From Roseovarius aestuarii (GTDB lineage: Bacteria; Pseudomonadota; Alphaproteobacteria; Rhodobacterales; Rhodobacteraceae): DNA of 64,000 nucleotides. Of this stretch, positions 33,324 to 41,921 are shown in pieces. The stretch is from positions 124,001 to 188,000 of the forward strand of contig NZ_JAIMIB010000006.1 in the NCBI RefSeq assembly GCF_019966515.1. Direction: 5' to 3'. The notes below the pieces were generated by a model. The model was not told the origin of the DNA and did no database searches. It saw only the letters and a list, made by a program, of their open reading frames with translations. A program made the translations under genes and the position numbers. The first letter of the stretch is position 1. The number at the start of each line of letters is the position of its first letter.

Positions 33324-33350
33324 GGCGGCAGGTGCCCTGAACCTGCCGCC
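33324..33350 (+). terminator. Strong hairpin between glnT and glxB
   Basis: A perfect 10-bp stem GGCGGCAGGT/ACCTGCCGCC (33324-33333 with 33341-33350) closes a 7-base loop. It is followed by GCTTCTTCTG rather than a T run. It may act as a partial terminator or a 3'-end stabiliser that sets different levels of glnT and glxBCD. Confidence 0.55.
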
Positions 33351-33397
33351 GCTTCTTCTGAACTTGAACTAGCCAACTTATAAGGAGGCGTATCCAG

Positions 33398-34333
33398 ATG
33401 TGTGGAATTGCTGGATTGATACACAAGGGCAAAAGCGCCAATGTCGGGTCGGAAATGACCGCGATGTTGCAGGCCCTCAAGCACCGGGGACCGGACAGCA
33501 CCGGCTACGCGGTTTACGGCGAGCCGGTCGAAGGCGACTACGTGATGCGCCTCAAAGTGGCTGAAGCCGAGGATATGGACCGCGGCCGCGGCATCCATCG
33601 GGTCATTGCCGACCGGATCACCGAGGTCGAAACGATCCTCGCCGAGCATGGCGCCAAGATCAAGACCAAGGAAGCCCCGCGCGAGTATTCCCTGCGCTAC
33701 GTGCTGACCCATTCGGGCGACACCGGCGAAATGGCAAGCCATATCGAAGAAACCGAAGGCGTCGAGATTCTGAGCATGGGCAACGGGCTCGAGCTGATCA
33801 AGGATCTGGGTGACGCTGCTGTGGTCGCCGAGGCATATGGCCTGAACGATTTTCAGGGCACCCACGGCATCGGCCACACCCGGATGGCGACCGAATCCGA
33901 CGTAGACATCAAATCGGCGCACCCCTACTGGGCGTTCCCCTATAACGATGTGAGCGTCGTTCATAACGGCCAGATCACCAACTATTGGATCATGCGCCGC
34001 GAGATGGAGCGCAAGGGCCACCGGTTCATGTCGAACTGCGACAGCGAACTGCTGGCGGTCTACACCGCGCATAACCTGGCCAACGGTGTGTCGCTCGAAG
34101 ACAGCCTGCGCCAGTCCATCCAAGAGATCGACGGCGTGTTTACCTATCTGGTCGCCACCAAGGATCAGCTTGGTATGGCCAAGGACACGATGGCTGCCAA
34201 GCCGCTGGTTCTTTACGAATCGGACGACCTGATCGCCATGGCCTCGGAAGAGGTGGCGATCCGCGCGATCCTGCCACAAGAAATCGACACAACTGATCCC
34301 TACGACGAGGAGGTCCGGGTATGGCAAGCGTAA
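33398..34333 (+). CDS. glxB: Class II glutamine amidotransferase subunit (GlxB/MgsA-like)
   Basis: This 311-residue protein begins MCGIAGLIHKGK, with Cys2 as the N-terminal nucleophile of class II amidotransferases. HRGPDSTGYAVYG, GIGHTRMATES and SVVHNGQITNYWIMRREM complete the glutaminase fold. In glutamate synthase this domain releases ammonia, or in N-methylglutamate synthase methylamine from gamma-glutamylmethylamide, for transfer to a 2-oxo acid. The domain is a separate polypeptide here, which is the hallmark of the glx/mgs group. It overlaps glxC by 13 bases. Confidence 0.9.
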   Translation: MCGIAGLIHKGKSANVGSEMTAMLQALKHRGPDSTGYAVYGEPVEGDYVMRLKVAEAEDMDRGRGIHRVIADRITEVETILAEHGAKIKTKEAPREYSLRYVLTHSGDTGEMASHIEETEGVEILSMGNGLELIKDLGDAAVVAEAYGLNDFQGTHGIGHTRMATESDVDIKSAHPYWAFPYNDVSVVHNGQITNYWIMRREMERKGHRFMSNCDSELLAVYTAHNLANGVSLEDSLRQSIQEIDGVFTYLVATKDQLGMAKDTMAAKPLVLYESDDLIAMASEEVAIRAILPQEIDTTDPYDEEVRVWQA

Positions 34334-35190
34334 GCGACGCAGAACTCAAGAAGATGACCCAGGAAGAGCGGGTCACCGCTCTGGGCATGCGCACCGAACA
34401 GCTGACGGGTAAATCTCTCTACGTAGAGTTCGACCCCGATGCCGAAGAACGGTTCGAATACCCCTGGGCCCCGAAGGTTGATTTCAACAAGCGTACCGAA
34501 ATCGACACCGACGACATGACCAATACCGAGGTCAACCAGGCGATCCGTGCCAAGATGGCCGAGGGCTATGGCACAATCGTGCTTCAGAACCCGCGCGGCA
34601 AGCACTCGCTTGGTGTGGGTATCCTCTCGAAGCTCAATCTGATCATCGAAGGTTCGACCGGTTATTTCGGCGTCGGCCTGATCGACGGGCCGAATGTGCG
34701 CATCACGGGTCGCGTTGGCTGGTCCTGCGGCGAGAACATGATGTCGGGCACCGTGCTGGTCGAAAAGAACGCAGGTTCCACCTTCGGCGCGGCGATGCGC
34801 GGTGGTGACCTCGTATGCCGGGGCTCGGTGGGCTCGCGGACGGGTATCGACCAGAAGGGTGGCACGATCATCGTCGGCGGTGACGTTGGCGCGCTGACCG
34901 GTTTCATGATGCAGCGGGGCCGGATGATCATCTGTGGCAACGCGGGCAAGAACCTGGGCGACAGTATGTATGACGGCACGATCTTCGTCGGTGGCGAAAC
35001 CAAGTCCTACGGTGTCGACGCGGTCGAGGCGGAACTGACCGATCTCGACAAGGCCTGGCTGACGCGCAAGCTGAAGCAATACGGGATGATGCCGGACAAG
35101 GGCGTTGATCATTTCACCAAGGTCGTCGCGGGCAAGATGCTCTGGAACTACGACAACCTGGAACCCAACGAGAAGAAACTCATTCTCTAA
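34321..35190 (+). CDS. glxC: Glutamate-synthase GXGXG-domain subunit (GlxC/MgsB-like)
   Basis: A 289-residue protein matching the C-terminal right-handed beta-helix (GXGXG) domain of glutamate synthase large subunits. It has regular Gly-rich turns: GSTGYFGVGLIDGPNVRITG, GWSCGENMMSGTVLVEKNAG and GGTIIVGGDVGALTGFMMQR. In the intact enzyme this domain is structural and shapes the ammonia channel. Its existence as a stand-alone subunit between GlxB and GlxD supports a three-protein synthase. Confidence 0.9.
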   Translation: MASVSDAELKKMTQEERVTALGMRTEQLTGKSLYVEFDPDAEERFEYPWAPKVDFNKRTEIDTDDMTNTEVNQAIRAKMAEGYGTIVLQNPRGKHSLGVGILSKLNLIIEGSTGYFGVGLIDGPNVRITGRVGWSCGENMMSGTVLVEKNAGSTFGAAMRGGDLVCRGSVGSRTGIDQKGGTIIVGGDVGALTGFMMQRGRMIICGNAGKNLGDSMYDGTIFVGGETKSYGVDAVEAELTDLDKAWLTRKLKQYGMMPDKGVDHFTKVVAGKMLWNYDNLEPNEKKLIL

Positions 35191-35212
35191 GCCCAGCGAA
35201 AGGAACAGTACA

Positions 35213-36577
35213 ATGGCTGACGGCGATCTGCCCAAGAAAAAACCGCTGGCGCGCGATACCAACCGTATCGGTGACAGCTTCATCTTCCCCCCTGCGGTGA
35301 TGGACGATATCCATATCAAGTCCGAACTTGGCCGCTACCGGATGCGGGGTTTCTCGCTCTTCAAGAAAATCCCACACTGGGATGACCTGACCTTCCTGCC
35401 CGGCACGCTGACGCGTTTCGTGATCGAAGGCTACCGCGAGAAATGTGAAACCCAGACCGTGATTGGCCCTCGTGCCAAGAACCCGCTGGTGCTTGATATC
35501 CCGGTCTATGTGACCGGCATGTCATTCGGCGCTTTGTCCTATGAGGCAAAGACCGCGCTGGCCCGAGGTGCCACGATGGCTGGCACGGCGACGTGTTCCG
35601 GCGAAGGCGGGATGATCCCGGACGAGCGGCGCTATAGCTCCAAATGGTTCTACCAGTGCATCCAGTCACGCTACGGCTTCAACCCGAACCATCTGGTTCT
35701 GGCGGATGGTTGCGAATTCTTCATCGGTCAGGGCTGTAAGGTTGGCCTTGGTGGTCACCTGATGGGTCAGAAAGTGACCGACCAGGTTGCCGAGATGCGC
35801 AGCTTGCCTGCCGGGATCGACCAGCGGTCACCCGCCCGTCACCCCGACTGGCTGGGACCGGACGATCTGGCGCTGAAGATCCAGGAAATCCGCGAAGCCA
35901 CCGACTGGCAGATCCCGATCCAGCTCAAGCTCGGCGCAAGCCGCGTCTATGACGACGTTCGGATGGCCGTTAAGTGTGACCCGGACAGCATCTATATCGA
36001 CGGTATGGAAGGCGGCACCGGTGCCGGTCCGCACCTTGCTACCGAAGATACCGGCGTGCCGGGTATGGCGGCCATTCGTCAGGCGCGTAAGGCGATTGAC
36101 GATCTCGGCAAGCGTGGTGAAATCAGCCTGGTCTACGCGGGCGGTATCCGTAACGGTGCCGACGTGGCCAAGGCGATTGCGCTTGGTGCAGATGCGATTG
36201 CCATCGGTCACTCGGTGATGATGGCGCTGAACTGCAACAAGGATATTCCCGAGGCCAACTATCAGGAAGAGATCCTGGCAGAACCCGGCTACTGCTACCA
36301 CTGTCACACGGGCCGTTGCCCGGTTGGCGTGGCGACGCAGGATCCGGAACTGCGCAAGCGTCTCGATCCCGATGCGGCGGCGGAGCGCGTGTATAACTTC
36401 CTGCATACGCTCACCATCGAGGCACAGCTTTTCGCCCGTGCCTGCGGCAAGACCTATCTCCACTCGCTGGAGCCCGAGGATCTGGCCGCGCTCACGATGG
36501 AAGCCTCGGCCATGGCGGGTGTTCCCCTTGCGGGCACCAACCACACGGTCGGCGTCGAAGATTATCACCACCTCTAA
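35213..36577 (+). CDS. glxD: FMN-binding glutamate-synthase-like subunit (GlxD/MgsC-like)
   Basis: This 454-residue protein corresponds to the FMN-binding synthase domain of glutamate synthase. The TIM-barrel FMN site includes MEGGTGAGPHLATEDTGVPG, VYAGGIRNGADVAKAIALGA and DAIAIGHSVMMALNC. The segment EPGYCYHCHTGRCPVGVATQ has the cysteines of the 3Fe-4S cluster. The ATG at 35213 gives MADGDLPKKKPLARDTNRIG after an AAGGAA site. It should reduce the imine of 2-oxoglutarate with ammonia or methylamine, giving glutamate or N-methylglutamate. A nested hairpin follows its stop. Confidence 0.9.
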   Translation: MADGDLPKKKPLARDTNRIGDSFIFPPAVMDDIHIKSELGRYRMRGFSLFKKIPHWDDLTFLPGTLTRFVIEGYREKCETQTVIGPRAKNPLVLDIPVYVTGMSFGALSYEAKTALARGATMAGTATCSGEGGMIPDERRYSSKWFYQCIQSRYGFNPNHLVLADGCEFFIGQGCKVGLGGHLMGQKVTDQVAEMRSLPAGIDQRSPARHPDWLGPDDLALKIQEIREATDWQIPIQLKLGASRVYDDVRMAVKCDPDSIYIDGMEGGTGAGPHLATEDTGVPGMAAIRQARKAIDDLGKRGEISLVYAGGIRNGADVAKAIALGADAIAIGHSVMMALNCNKDIPEANYQEEILAEPGYCYHCHTGRCPVGVATQDPELRKRLDPDAAAERVYNFLHTLTIEAQLFARACGKTYLHSLEPEDLAALTMEASAMAGVPLAGTNHTVGVEDYHHL

Positions 36578-36628
36578 AGCGTGGATTGTCCGCCCGGCGA
36601 CCTGATCGCCGGGCACGGCGCCCACGCT
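36578..36628 (+). terminator. Nested hairpin after glxD
   Basis: The inner stem GCCCGGCGA/TCGCCGGGC (36592-36600 with 36606-36614, 5-base loop) sits inside an outer stem AGCGTGG/CCACGCT (36578-36584 with 36622-36628). No T tract follows. It lies between glxD and the next gene, which has its own strong ribosome site, so processing or partial termination is more likely than full stop. Confidence 0.55.
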
Positions 36629-36646
36629 CCGATAAGGAGAAAGAAA

Positions 36647-37060
36647 ATGGCTGGAACACAGTACCGCGGCTCGGAAATCACCGATGTCAATCAGTTCCTG
36701 AACGATGCCGATGGCCTGGCCTCGGAACGCGAAAAGGAAATCGGTCAGCACATTGGCTATCGCTATGACGTAAACCTTGTGCCGGATTACGACCGGATCA
36801 CCCCCTTCCTGAGCAAATACATGGAAACTATGGGCTGGGACGATCTGAACTGGCTTGAAGACGTGCACATGGGCTATGAAGAGGGCGCTGCCGCCGTCTT
36901 TGATCGCAACAACAATGGTTGGGTCCGGGTGCCGGAATCCTATGATCTGCCCGACAACCAGCAGGATCGCGACATGATCGCCCGGGAATTTCTGATCAAG
37001 TATCAGATGTCCGACCGTCACCCGTTGGTCTCGCTCAGAAAGGCCTATATGAAGTTCTGA
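36647..37060 (+). CDS. Conserved acidic protein of the glx locus, unknown function
   Basis: A 137-residue soluble protein starting MAGTQYRGSEITDVNQFLND after an excellent AAGGAG site. It is rich in Asp, Glu, Tyr and Trp (NLVPDYDRITPFLSKYMETM, GWDDLNWLEDVHMGYEEGAA). There are no Cys residues, no membrane segment and no motif that I recognise. Its place directly after glxD and before a nitrilase gene suggests a small subunit or accessory protein of the synthase or amidase. The function is unknown. Confidence 0.72.
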   Translation: MAGTQYRGSEITDVNQFLNDADGLASEREKEIGQHIGYRYDVNLVPDYDRITPFLSKYMETMGWDDLNWLEDVHMGYEEGAAAVFDRNNNGWVRVPESYDLPDNQQDRDMIAREFLIKYQMSDRHPLVSLRKAYMKF

Positions 37061-37075
37061 CAAAGGACTGAAAAC

Positions 37076-37924
37076 ATGCCGCGCCCGCTTGATATCGCCT
37101 GCCTTCAGACCCGCCCGATGCCCGATTTTGCACAGGCTCTGGACGAGGCGATGCCACTGGCCAATTCAGCCGCAACAGCGGGCGCGGACATCCTGTTTCT
37201 ACCGGAATACTGCGGCGGGCTGAAAACCGATGGTCCGCGCGTCACGCCCCCCTCGGCCCCCGAGGGCGCACATCCGTTCCTGCAGGCGATGCAGGAATTT
37301 GCCGCCAAGCGGCAGGTCTGGATCAACCTCGGCTCGATCGCCGTGGACGGTCCCGACGGCAAGATCATCAATCGCGGCTACATGCTCGATGACAATGGCG
37401 GCATCCGTGGCTCTTACGACAAGATCCACATGTTCGACATTCAACTCAGCGAAACGGAAATCTACCGCGAAAGCGCCTGCGTCAGCGCCGGGAACAAGGC
37501 CGTGATCCACGACACGCCGTTTGCCAGGATCGGCCATACGATCTGTTACGATCTGCGCTTTCCCGATCTTTTCCGCCAACTCGCTCAGGCGGGGGCCGAG
37601 ATCATCATCTGCCCCGCCGCCTTCACCCGCAAGACCGGCGAGGCGCATTGGCATGTGCTCAACCGCGCCCGAGCGATCGAAACCACGCGCTTTGTCATTT
37701 CGCCCTGCGCCATTGGTCCGGTCCCCGGCGGCGGCGAAAGCTATGGCCATTCGCTGGTGGTCGATCCGTGGGGCGAGGTGATCAGCGATGGCGGCACCCT
37801 GCCGGGGGTTGTGCAGGCCCGGATTGATCTGGATAAAGTGGCCGAGACCGAGCGCCGCATCCCCAGCCTTGGCCATGACCGCCCCTATACCCTGACCAAT
37901 GATACCAAAAGGAATGTCGCATGA
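37076..37924 (+). CDS. Carbon-nitrogen hydrolase (nitrilase superfamily amidase)
   Basis: This 282-residue enzyme has the complete nitrilase triad: Glu44 (LFLPEYCGG), Lys116 (YDKIHMFDIQ) and Cys157 (HTICYDLRFPDLF). The segment RARAIETTRFVISPCAIG is also typical. It most resembles the omega-amidase/Nit2-like branch, which hydrolyses amides of dicarboxylic acids such as 2-oxoglutaramate. In this locus an amide of glutamate or 2-oxoglutarate is a sensible substrate, but this is inference. Its stop overlaps the next gene by four bases. Confidence 0.88.
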   Translation: MPRPLDIACLQTRPMPDFAQALDEAMPLANSAATAGADILFLPEYCGGLKTDGPRVTPPSAPEGAHPFLQAMQEFAAKRQVWINLGSIAVDGPDGKIINRGYMLDDNGGIRGSYDKIHMFDIQLSETEIYRESACVSAGNKAVIHDTPFARIGHTICYDLRFPDLFRQLAQAGAEIIICPAAFTRKTGEAHWHVLNRARAIETTRFVISPCAIGPVPGGGESYGHSLVVDPWGEVISDGGTLPGVVQARIDLDKVAETERRIPSLGHDRPYTLTNDTKRNVA

Positions 37925-38511
37925 GCTCTGTCGCCTCCCAACTGGGTGAAAGCTATTCGGACCACCCGCTGCGCAAGGCGTTCCTGCGCTGGCAATGCCG
38001 GGTGCGGCAGATGTCGATGCGCGAACAGGACGGTCGTCCCGATGATGCGATCATGCCCGCCGTGGTTCTGCCCGGCGAGGCCGAACCGATGGGCCATATC
38101 ATCACGGTGATGAGCAAATCGCCCGGCTATTCGGTCACCTCGGAACTGGTGCACATGTCTGCCAAGACCAACGACCCGGCGCAGCGCCGCGACGCCGCGA
38201 TCCGGTTCCTGTCAGCGGGCTACTACCAGAACGCGGTCGAGTTTTCTGATATCCTCACCGCTACCTTCCCACCCGGATCAGAAGGCGCCGCGAAAATCCA
38301 TGATGCCGGTGAATGCCGCCTGATCTTTGACGCCTACGTGCAAAGCTTCGATCTGACCTGTAAGGTCTGGCGGCTCGCCCCCCATAACCTGTTGCACAAG
38401 GCCACCGTCGCTCATAACACGCTCTTCAACCCGAACATGCCGCCCGACACCGCGGTGCTGGGGTTCGAGCCGAACTGGAAAGACAGCAGTTCCGACCCGG
38501 CCTACGGTTAG
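37921..38511 (+). CDS. Conserved protein of unknown function, coupled to the amidase gene
   Basis: A 196-residue soluble protein starting MSSVASQLGESYSDHPLRKA. Notable segments are RKAFLRWQCRVRQMSMREQD, HMSAKTNDPAQRRDAAIRFL and DLTCKVWRLAPHNLLHKATV. It contains several Trp, His and Cys residues but no motif that I know, and no signal peptide. It is translationally coupled to the nitrilase gene (ATGA overlap) and is the last gene of the glnT-glx run. This argues for a role in the same pathway, possibly as a binding or regulatory partner. Confidence 0.72.
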   Translation: MSSVASQLGESYSDHPLRKAFLRWQCRVRQMSMREQDGRPDDAIMPAVVLPGEAEPMGHIITVMSKSPGYSVTSELVHMSAKTNDPAQRRDAAIRFLSAGYYQNAVEFSDILTATFPPGSEGAAKIHDAGECRLIFDAYVQSFDLTCKVWRLAPHNLLHKATVAHNTLFNPNMPPDTAVLGFEPNWKDSSSDPAYG

Positions 38512-38674
38512 ACGCCGGCGCCGTTCATAAATACCGTAGGCAGCGCGTTACATGACGGCTCAGCGGGCTTTGCCGACTTTGAATTTGTCCGGAGCCGACA
38601 ATTGAACCATATTTGATCAACAAAGAAATCTATGACGCTCAATTGGGTTGGTCGGGTATGCGGGACGGGCAGCG

Positions 38675-39805
38675 ATGAAGCAGGTGGATGTAGCTATTGT
38701 CGGCGCGGGTATCATGGGGCTGGCGCACGCCATCCATGCGGTACGGGCAGGGCTGACCGTTGCCGTGTTCGAACGGTCCCCGGAAGCCCGTGGGGCATCC
38801 GTACGAAATTTCGGTATGCTTGCTGTCGTGGCGCAGGCACCGGGAAAACAGCTTGACGCCGCTCAGCGGTCGTTGGCGTGCTGGCAGGAGGTGGCGCTTC
38901 ACGCCGGTATCGCGATGCGACGTGCGGGATGCCTGTTTCTGGCTCGGGCGCCCGAGGAAATGCAGGTTCTTGAGGAAAGTGCCGTAGTTAACCGCGACAA
39001 TGACCATTCACTTGAGCTGTTGCCGAGGTCAGCCCTGTCCGACTACGCGCCAAACTTGCCGTCGGATCAGCTTCTTGGTGGCTTGTGGAGCGCGGATGCC
39101 TGGAAAGTTGATCAGCGTCAGGCTTTGGCCAGGATCGCTGACTGGTTGCAAAGTGAACACGGCGTCTCGTTTCACTTTTCAACCAATGTTCACTCGGTAA
39201 CAACGGGCGCGCTCGAAACCTCGGCGGGAACATTCAAAGCCGGACAGATCATTCTCTGCGGCGGAGATGAGTTCGAAACGCTTTTCCCAGACACATTCCG
39301 CGCGCTGGGTGTCACCCGGTGTCAGCTGCAAATGCTGCGAACGCCGCCGCAACCTGACAACTGGCAGCTAAAGCCCTTCATTCTGGGCGGCCTGAGTATG
39401 ACGCGCTACAATCTCTTTGAAACTTGCCCGAGCCTGCCCGCCCTTAAAGACTATCAAAAAACACATTACGCGTCGCACCTTGCGCATGGCGTGCATGTGA
39501 TCGCATGTCAGGAGCCCGACGGCAGCATAACGATCGGTGACTCGCATGCGTATGGCGATGCCCCGGATGGCGGACGATCCGACGAGATTGACCAGCTCAT
39601 CCTGAGCGATTTATCCGGTATGATTGCCCTGCCTGACCCCCGGATTTCCCAGCGATGGATCGGGCACTATGCATATCTGCCAAGCAGGGAGACACTTATA
39701 TTGCTGCCCACCGATGGGGTGACAGCCGTTACAATGACAAATGGTCAGGGCATGACACACGGGTTTTCGGTTGCCGAGGACGTCATTCAGGATCTGTTCG
39801 GATAG
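38675..39805 (+). CDS. FAD-dependent oxidoreductase of the DAO fold (TIGR03364-like)
   Basis: A 376-residue flavoprotein starting MKQVDVAIVGAGIMGLAHAI, with the FAD motif GAGIMG near residue 10. The remainder follows the D-amino-acid-oxidase/sarcosine-oxidase fold, ending in the flavin-binding segment LLPTDGVTAVTMTNGQGMTH then GFSVAEDV. Pieces such as RSPEARGASVRNFGMLAV resemble the TIGR03364 group, some members of which act on amino-phosphonates. Such enzymes oxidise amines and release hydrogen peroxide. It lies between the glx run and the liv transporter with gaps on both sides, so its pathway is open. Confidence 0.78.
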   Translation: MKQVDVAIVGAGIMGLAHAIHAVRAGLTVAVFERSPEARGASVRNFGMLAVVAQAPGKQLDAAQRSLACWQEVALHAGIAMRRAGCLFLARAPEEMQVLEESAVVNRDNDHSLELLPRSALSDYAPNLPSDQLLGGLWSADAWKVDQRQALARIADWLQSEHGVSFHFSTNVHSVTTGALETSAGTFKAGQIILCGGDEFETLFPDTFRALGVTRCQLQMLRTPPQPDNWQLKPFILGGLSMTRYNLFETCPSLPALKDYQKTHYASHLAHGVHVIACQEPDGSITIGDSHAYGDAPDGGRSDEIDQLILSDLSGMIALPDPRISQRWIGHYAYLPSRETLILLPTDGVTAVTMTNGQGMTHGFSVAEDVIQDLFG

Positions 39806-40019
39806 ATCAAATGCCGCCGAAGCATCAGATTTCAGTGCTTTTTCCCAATTCCCGCAGCGTGTTGCATCCGACGCATTGGCCCTGTTGTCGCCGGTTTGTC
39901 CAGGCTTCGGTATATGTTGCCCAAATCGCCCATTCCCGCACCACGTCACAACGCGCTATACCCCCGGCGCCGCCTTTCCGCTACCGGTAGGGCAGGCGCG
40001 AACACCCCCGGACGATCAA

Positions 40020-40937
40020 ATGCCCCTTCTTCTATTCATCGAGCAGCTTTTGAACGGCCTCCAGTTCGGCGTGATGCTGTTTCTGATGGCCGCCGGTTTG
40101 ACGCTGGTCTTCGGCGTCATGGGGCTGATCAACCTCGCGCATGGCTCTCTCTACATGATCGGCGCCTTTGCGGCGGCGGCGACTGCGGCCGCCACGGGGT
40201 CGTTCCTGCTGGCGCTGATGGCCAGCCTTGCTGTCGCGGCCATTGCCGGTGTGATTGTCGAGATGACGGTGATGCGACGGCTTTATGACCGCGATCACCT
40301 CGATCAGGTGCTGGCGACCTTTGCGCTGATCCTGATCTTCTCTGAAGGCACCAGATGGCTTTTCGGATCGTTTCCCCTCTATCTCGACACGCCTGCCTGG
40401 CTCAAGGGCAGCACGCAGCTGCCCTTTGGCATCACCTATCCGAAATACCGCCTTGCCATCATCCTTGTGGGTCTTGCCGTCGCTGCCGGGCTTTTTCTGA
40501 TGATCGCCCGCACCCGCATCGGCATCCAGATTCGTGCCGGTGAAAATGACCGCGAGATGGTGGGCGCGCTTGGTGTCAACATCGCCCGGCTTTACACGCT
40601 GGTCTTTGCCCTTGGTGCCGCGCTTGCGGGGTTTGCGGGCGCGCTGATCGGCGCGATCCAGTCGGTGCAGGTCGGCATGGGAGAGCCGGTGCTGATCCTC
40701 GCTTTCGTCGTGATCGTCATCGGCGGTATCGGATCAATCAAGGGCGCATTTATCGGGGCCATTCTGGTGGGCCTGACCGACACGCTAGGCCGGTCGCTGC
40801 TGCCGCTTTTCTTCGGGGTGTTCATGGACACGTCATCGGCCACTACCATTGGCTCGTCACTCGCTTCCATGTCGATCTACATCCTCATGGCGGCAGTGCT
40901 GATCTTTCGGCCTCGCGGCCTGTTCGGGGCGGCCTGA
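40020..40937 (+). CDS. livH: Branched-chain-amino-acid-type ABC transporter permease (LivH)
   Basis: A 305-residue permease with about eight membrane segments. The family signatures are GLTLVFGVMGLINLAHGSLY near the start, AGENDREMVGALGVNIARLY and LAFVVIVIGGIGSIKGAFIG. I used the ATG at 40020 (MPLLLFIEQLLNGLQFGVML). Upstream sequence in the same frame is not protein-like. It starts a four-gene transporter set livH-M-G-F. HAAT-type transporters also carry betaines, amides and aromatic acids, and the catabolic operon downstream suggests a betaine-like substrate. Confidence 0.9.
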   Translation: MPLLLFIEQLLNGLQFGVMLFLMAAGLTLVFGVMGLINLAHGSLYMIGAFAAAATAAATGSFLLALMASLAVAAIAGVIVEMTVMRRLYDRDHLDQVLATFALILIFSEGTRWLFGSFPLYLDTPAWLKGSTQLPFGITYPKYRLAIILVGLAVAAGLFLMIARTRIGIQIRAGENDREMVGALGVNIARLYTLVFALGAALAGFAGALIGAIQSVQVGMGEPVLILAFVVIVIGGIGSIKGAFIGAILVGLTDTLGRSLLPLFFGVFMDTSSATTIGSSLASMSIYILMAAVLIFRPRGLFGAA

Positions 40938-41921
40938 ATGATCCGCGAAACCACCCTCAACGCGGCCCTTCTGGTCCTGCTTCTGGCAGTGCCTCTGGCC
41001 GCGCTGATACTGGACGAGCTGTTCATCATCACGCTGGCCACCCGCGCGGTAATCTTTGCCATTGCCGGCATCGGGCTGAACCTCGCGCTTGGCTTCGGCG
41101 GGCTGGTCAGCCTTGGCCACGCGGCGTTTTTCGGCATAGGCGGCTATGCAATGGGCATCCTAGCCTATCATGCCCAAACCTACACGCCGCTGATCGAATG
41201 GCATTTCGTGATCGACGGCACCAAATCCATGCCGGTGATCTGGCTCACCGCCACCATCGCCAGCGCCATCGCCGCCCTTGGCATCGGCGCGCTGTCACTG
41301 CGTACCTCGGGCGTCTATTTCATCATGATCACGCTGGCCTTTGGCCAGATGTTTTACTTCTTCACCATCAGCTGGCCCGCCTATGGCGGCGAGGATGGCC
41401 TCTCGATCTATGTCCGCAACGGGTTCGCGGGCTTCAACACGATGGACCCGATCACGTTTTTTGCCATCTGCTATGCGATGCTGCTGGCCGTTCTGTGGCT
41501 GGTCGCGCGCCTCGTCCGCTCGTCCTTCGGTCTTGCCCTTGGTGCCGCGCGCCAGAATGAAGACCGCATTCAGGCGGTGGGTCAGCGCCCGTTCACGCTC
41601 TATCTCGCGGCCTTCACCATCTCGGGGGCGATCACCGGTCTGGCAGGCGCGCTTTTTGCCGATCTCAACCGCTTCGTCAGCCCCACGATGTTCAGCTGGC
41701 AAACCTCTGGTGAGATCATGGTTTTCGTCATCCTTGGCGGTGTCGGGCGGGTCTATGGCCCGGTGGCGGGGGCGGCAATGTTCATCCTGCTCGAACATGT
41801 GCTGGGGGGCCTCAGCGAGTTCTGGCATATCTATCTGGGGGCGATCCTGCTGGGGATCGTGCTGTTTGCGCGGGGCGGCCTCATCGGCCTGCTGGCGGGG
41901 CGGGAGGTGGCGGATGACTGA
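40938..41921 (+). CDS. livM: Branched-chain-amino-acid-type ABC transporter permease (LivM)
   Basis: A 327-residue second permease. The segment GIGLNLALGFGGLVSLGHAA and the end-of-domain FVILGGVGRVYGPVAGAAMF are LivM hallmarks. It begins directly after the livH stop and overlaps livG by eight bases. With LivH it forms the membrane channel. Confidence 0.92.
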   Translation: MIRETTLNAALLVLLLAVPLAALILDELFIITLATRAVIFAIAGIGLNLALGFGGLVSLGHAAFFGIGGYAMGILAYHAQTYTPLIEWHFVIDGTKSMPVIWLTATIASAIAALGIGALSLRTSGVYFIMITLAFGQMFYFFTISWPAYGGEDGLSIYVRNGFAGFNTMDPITFFAICYAMLLAVLWLVARLVRSSFGLALGAARQNEDRIQAVGQRPFTLYLAAFTISGAITGLAGALFADLNRFVSPTMFSWQTSGEIMVFVILGGVGRVYGPVAGAAMFILLEHVLGGLSEFWHIYLGAILLGIVLFARGGLIGLLAGREVADD

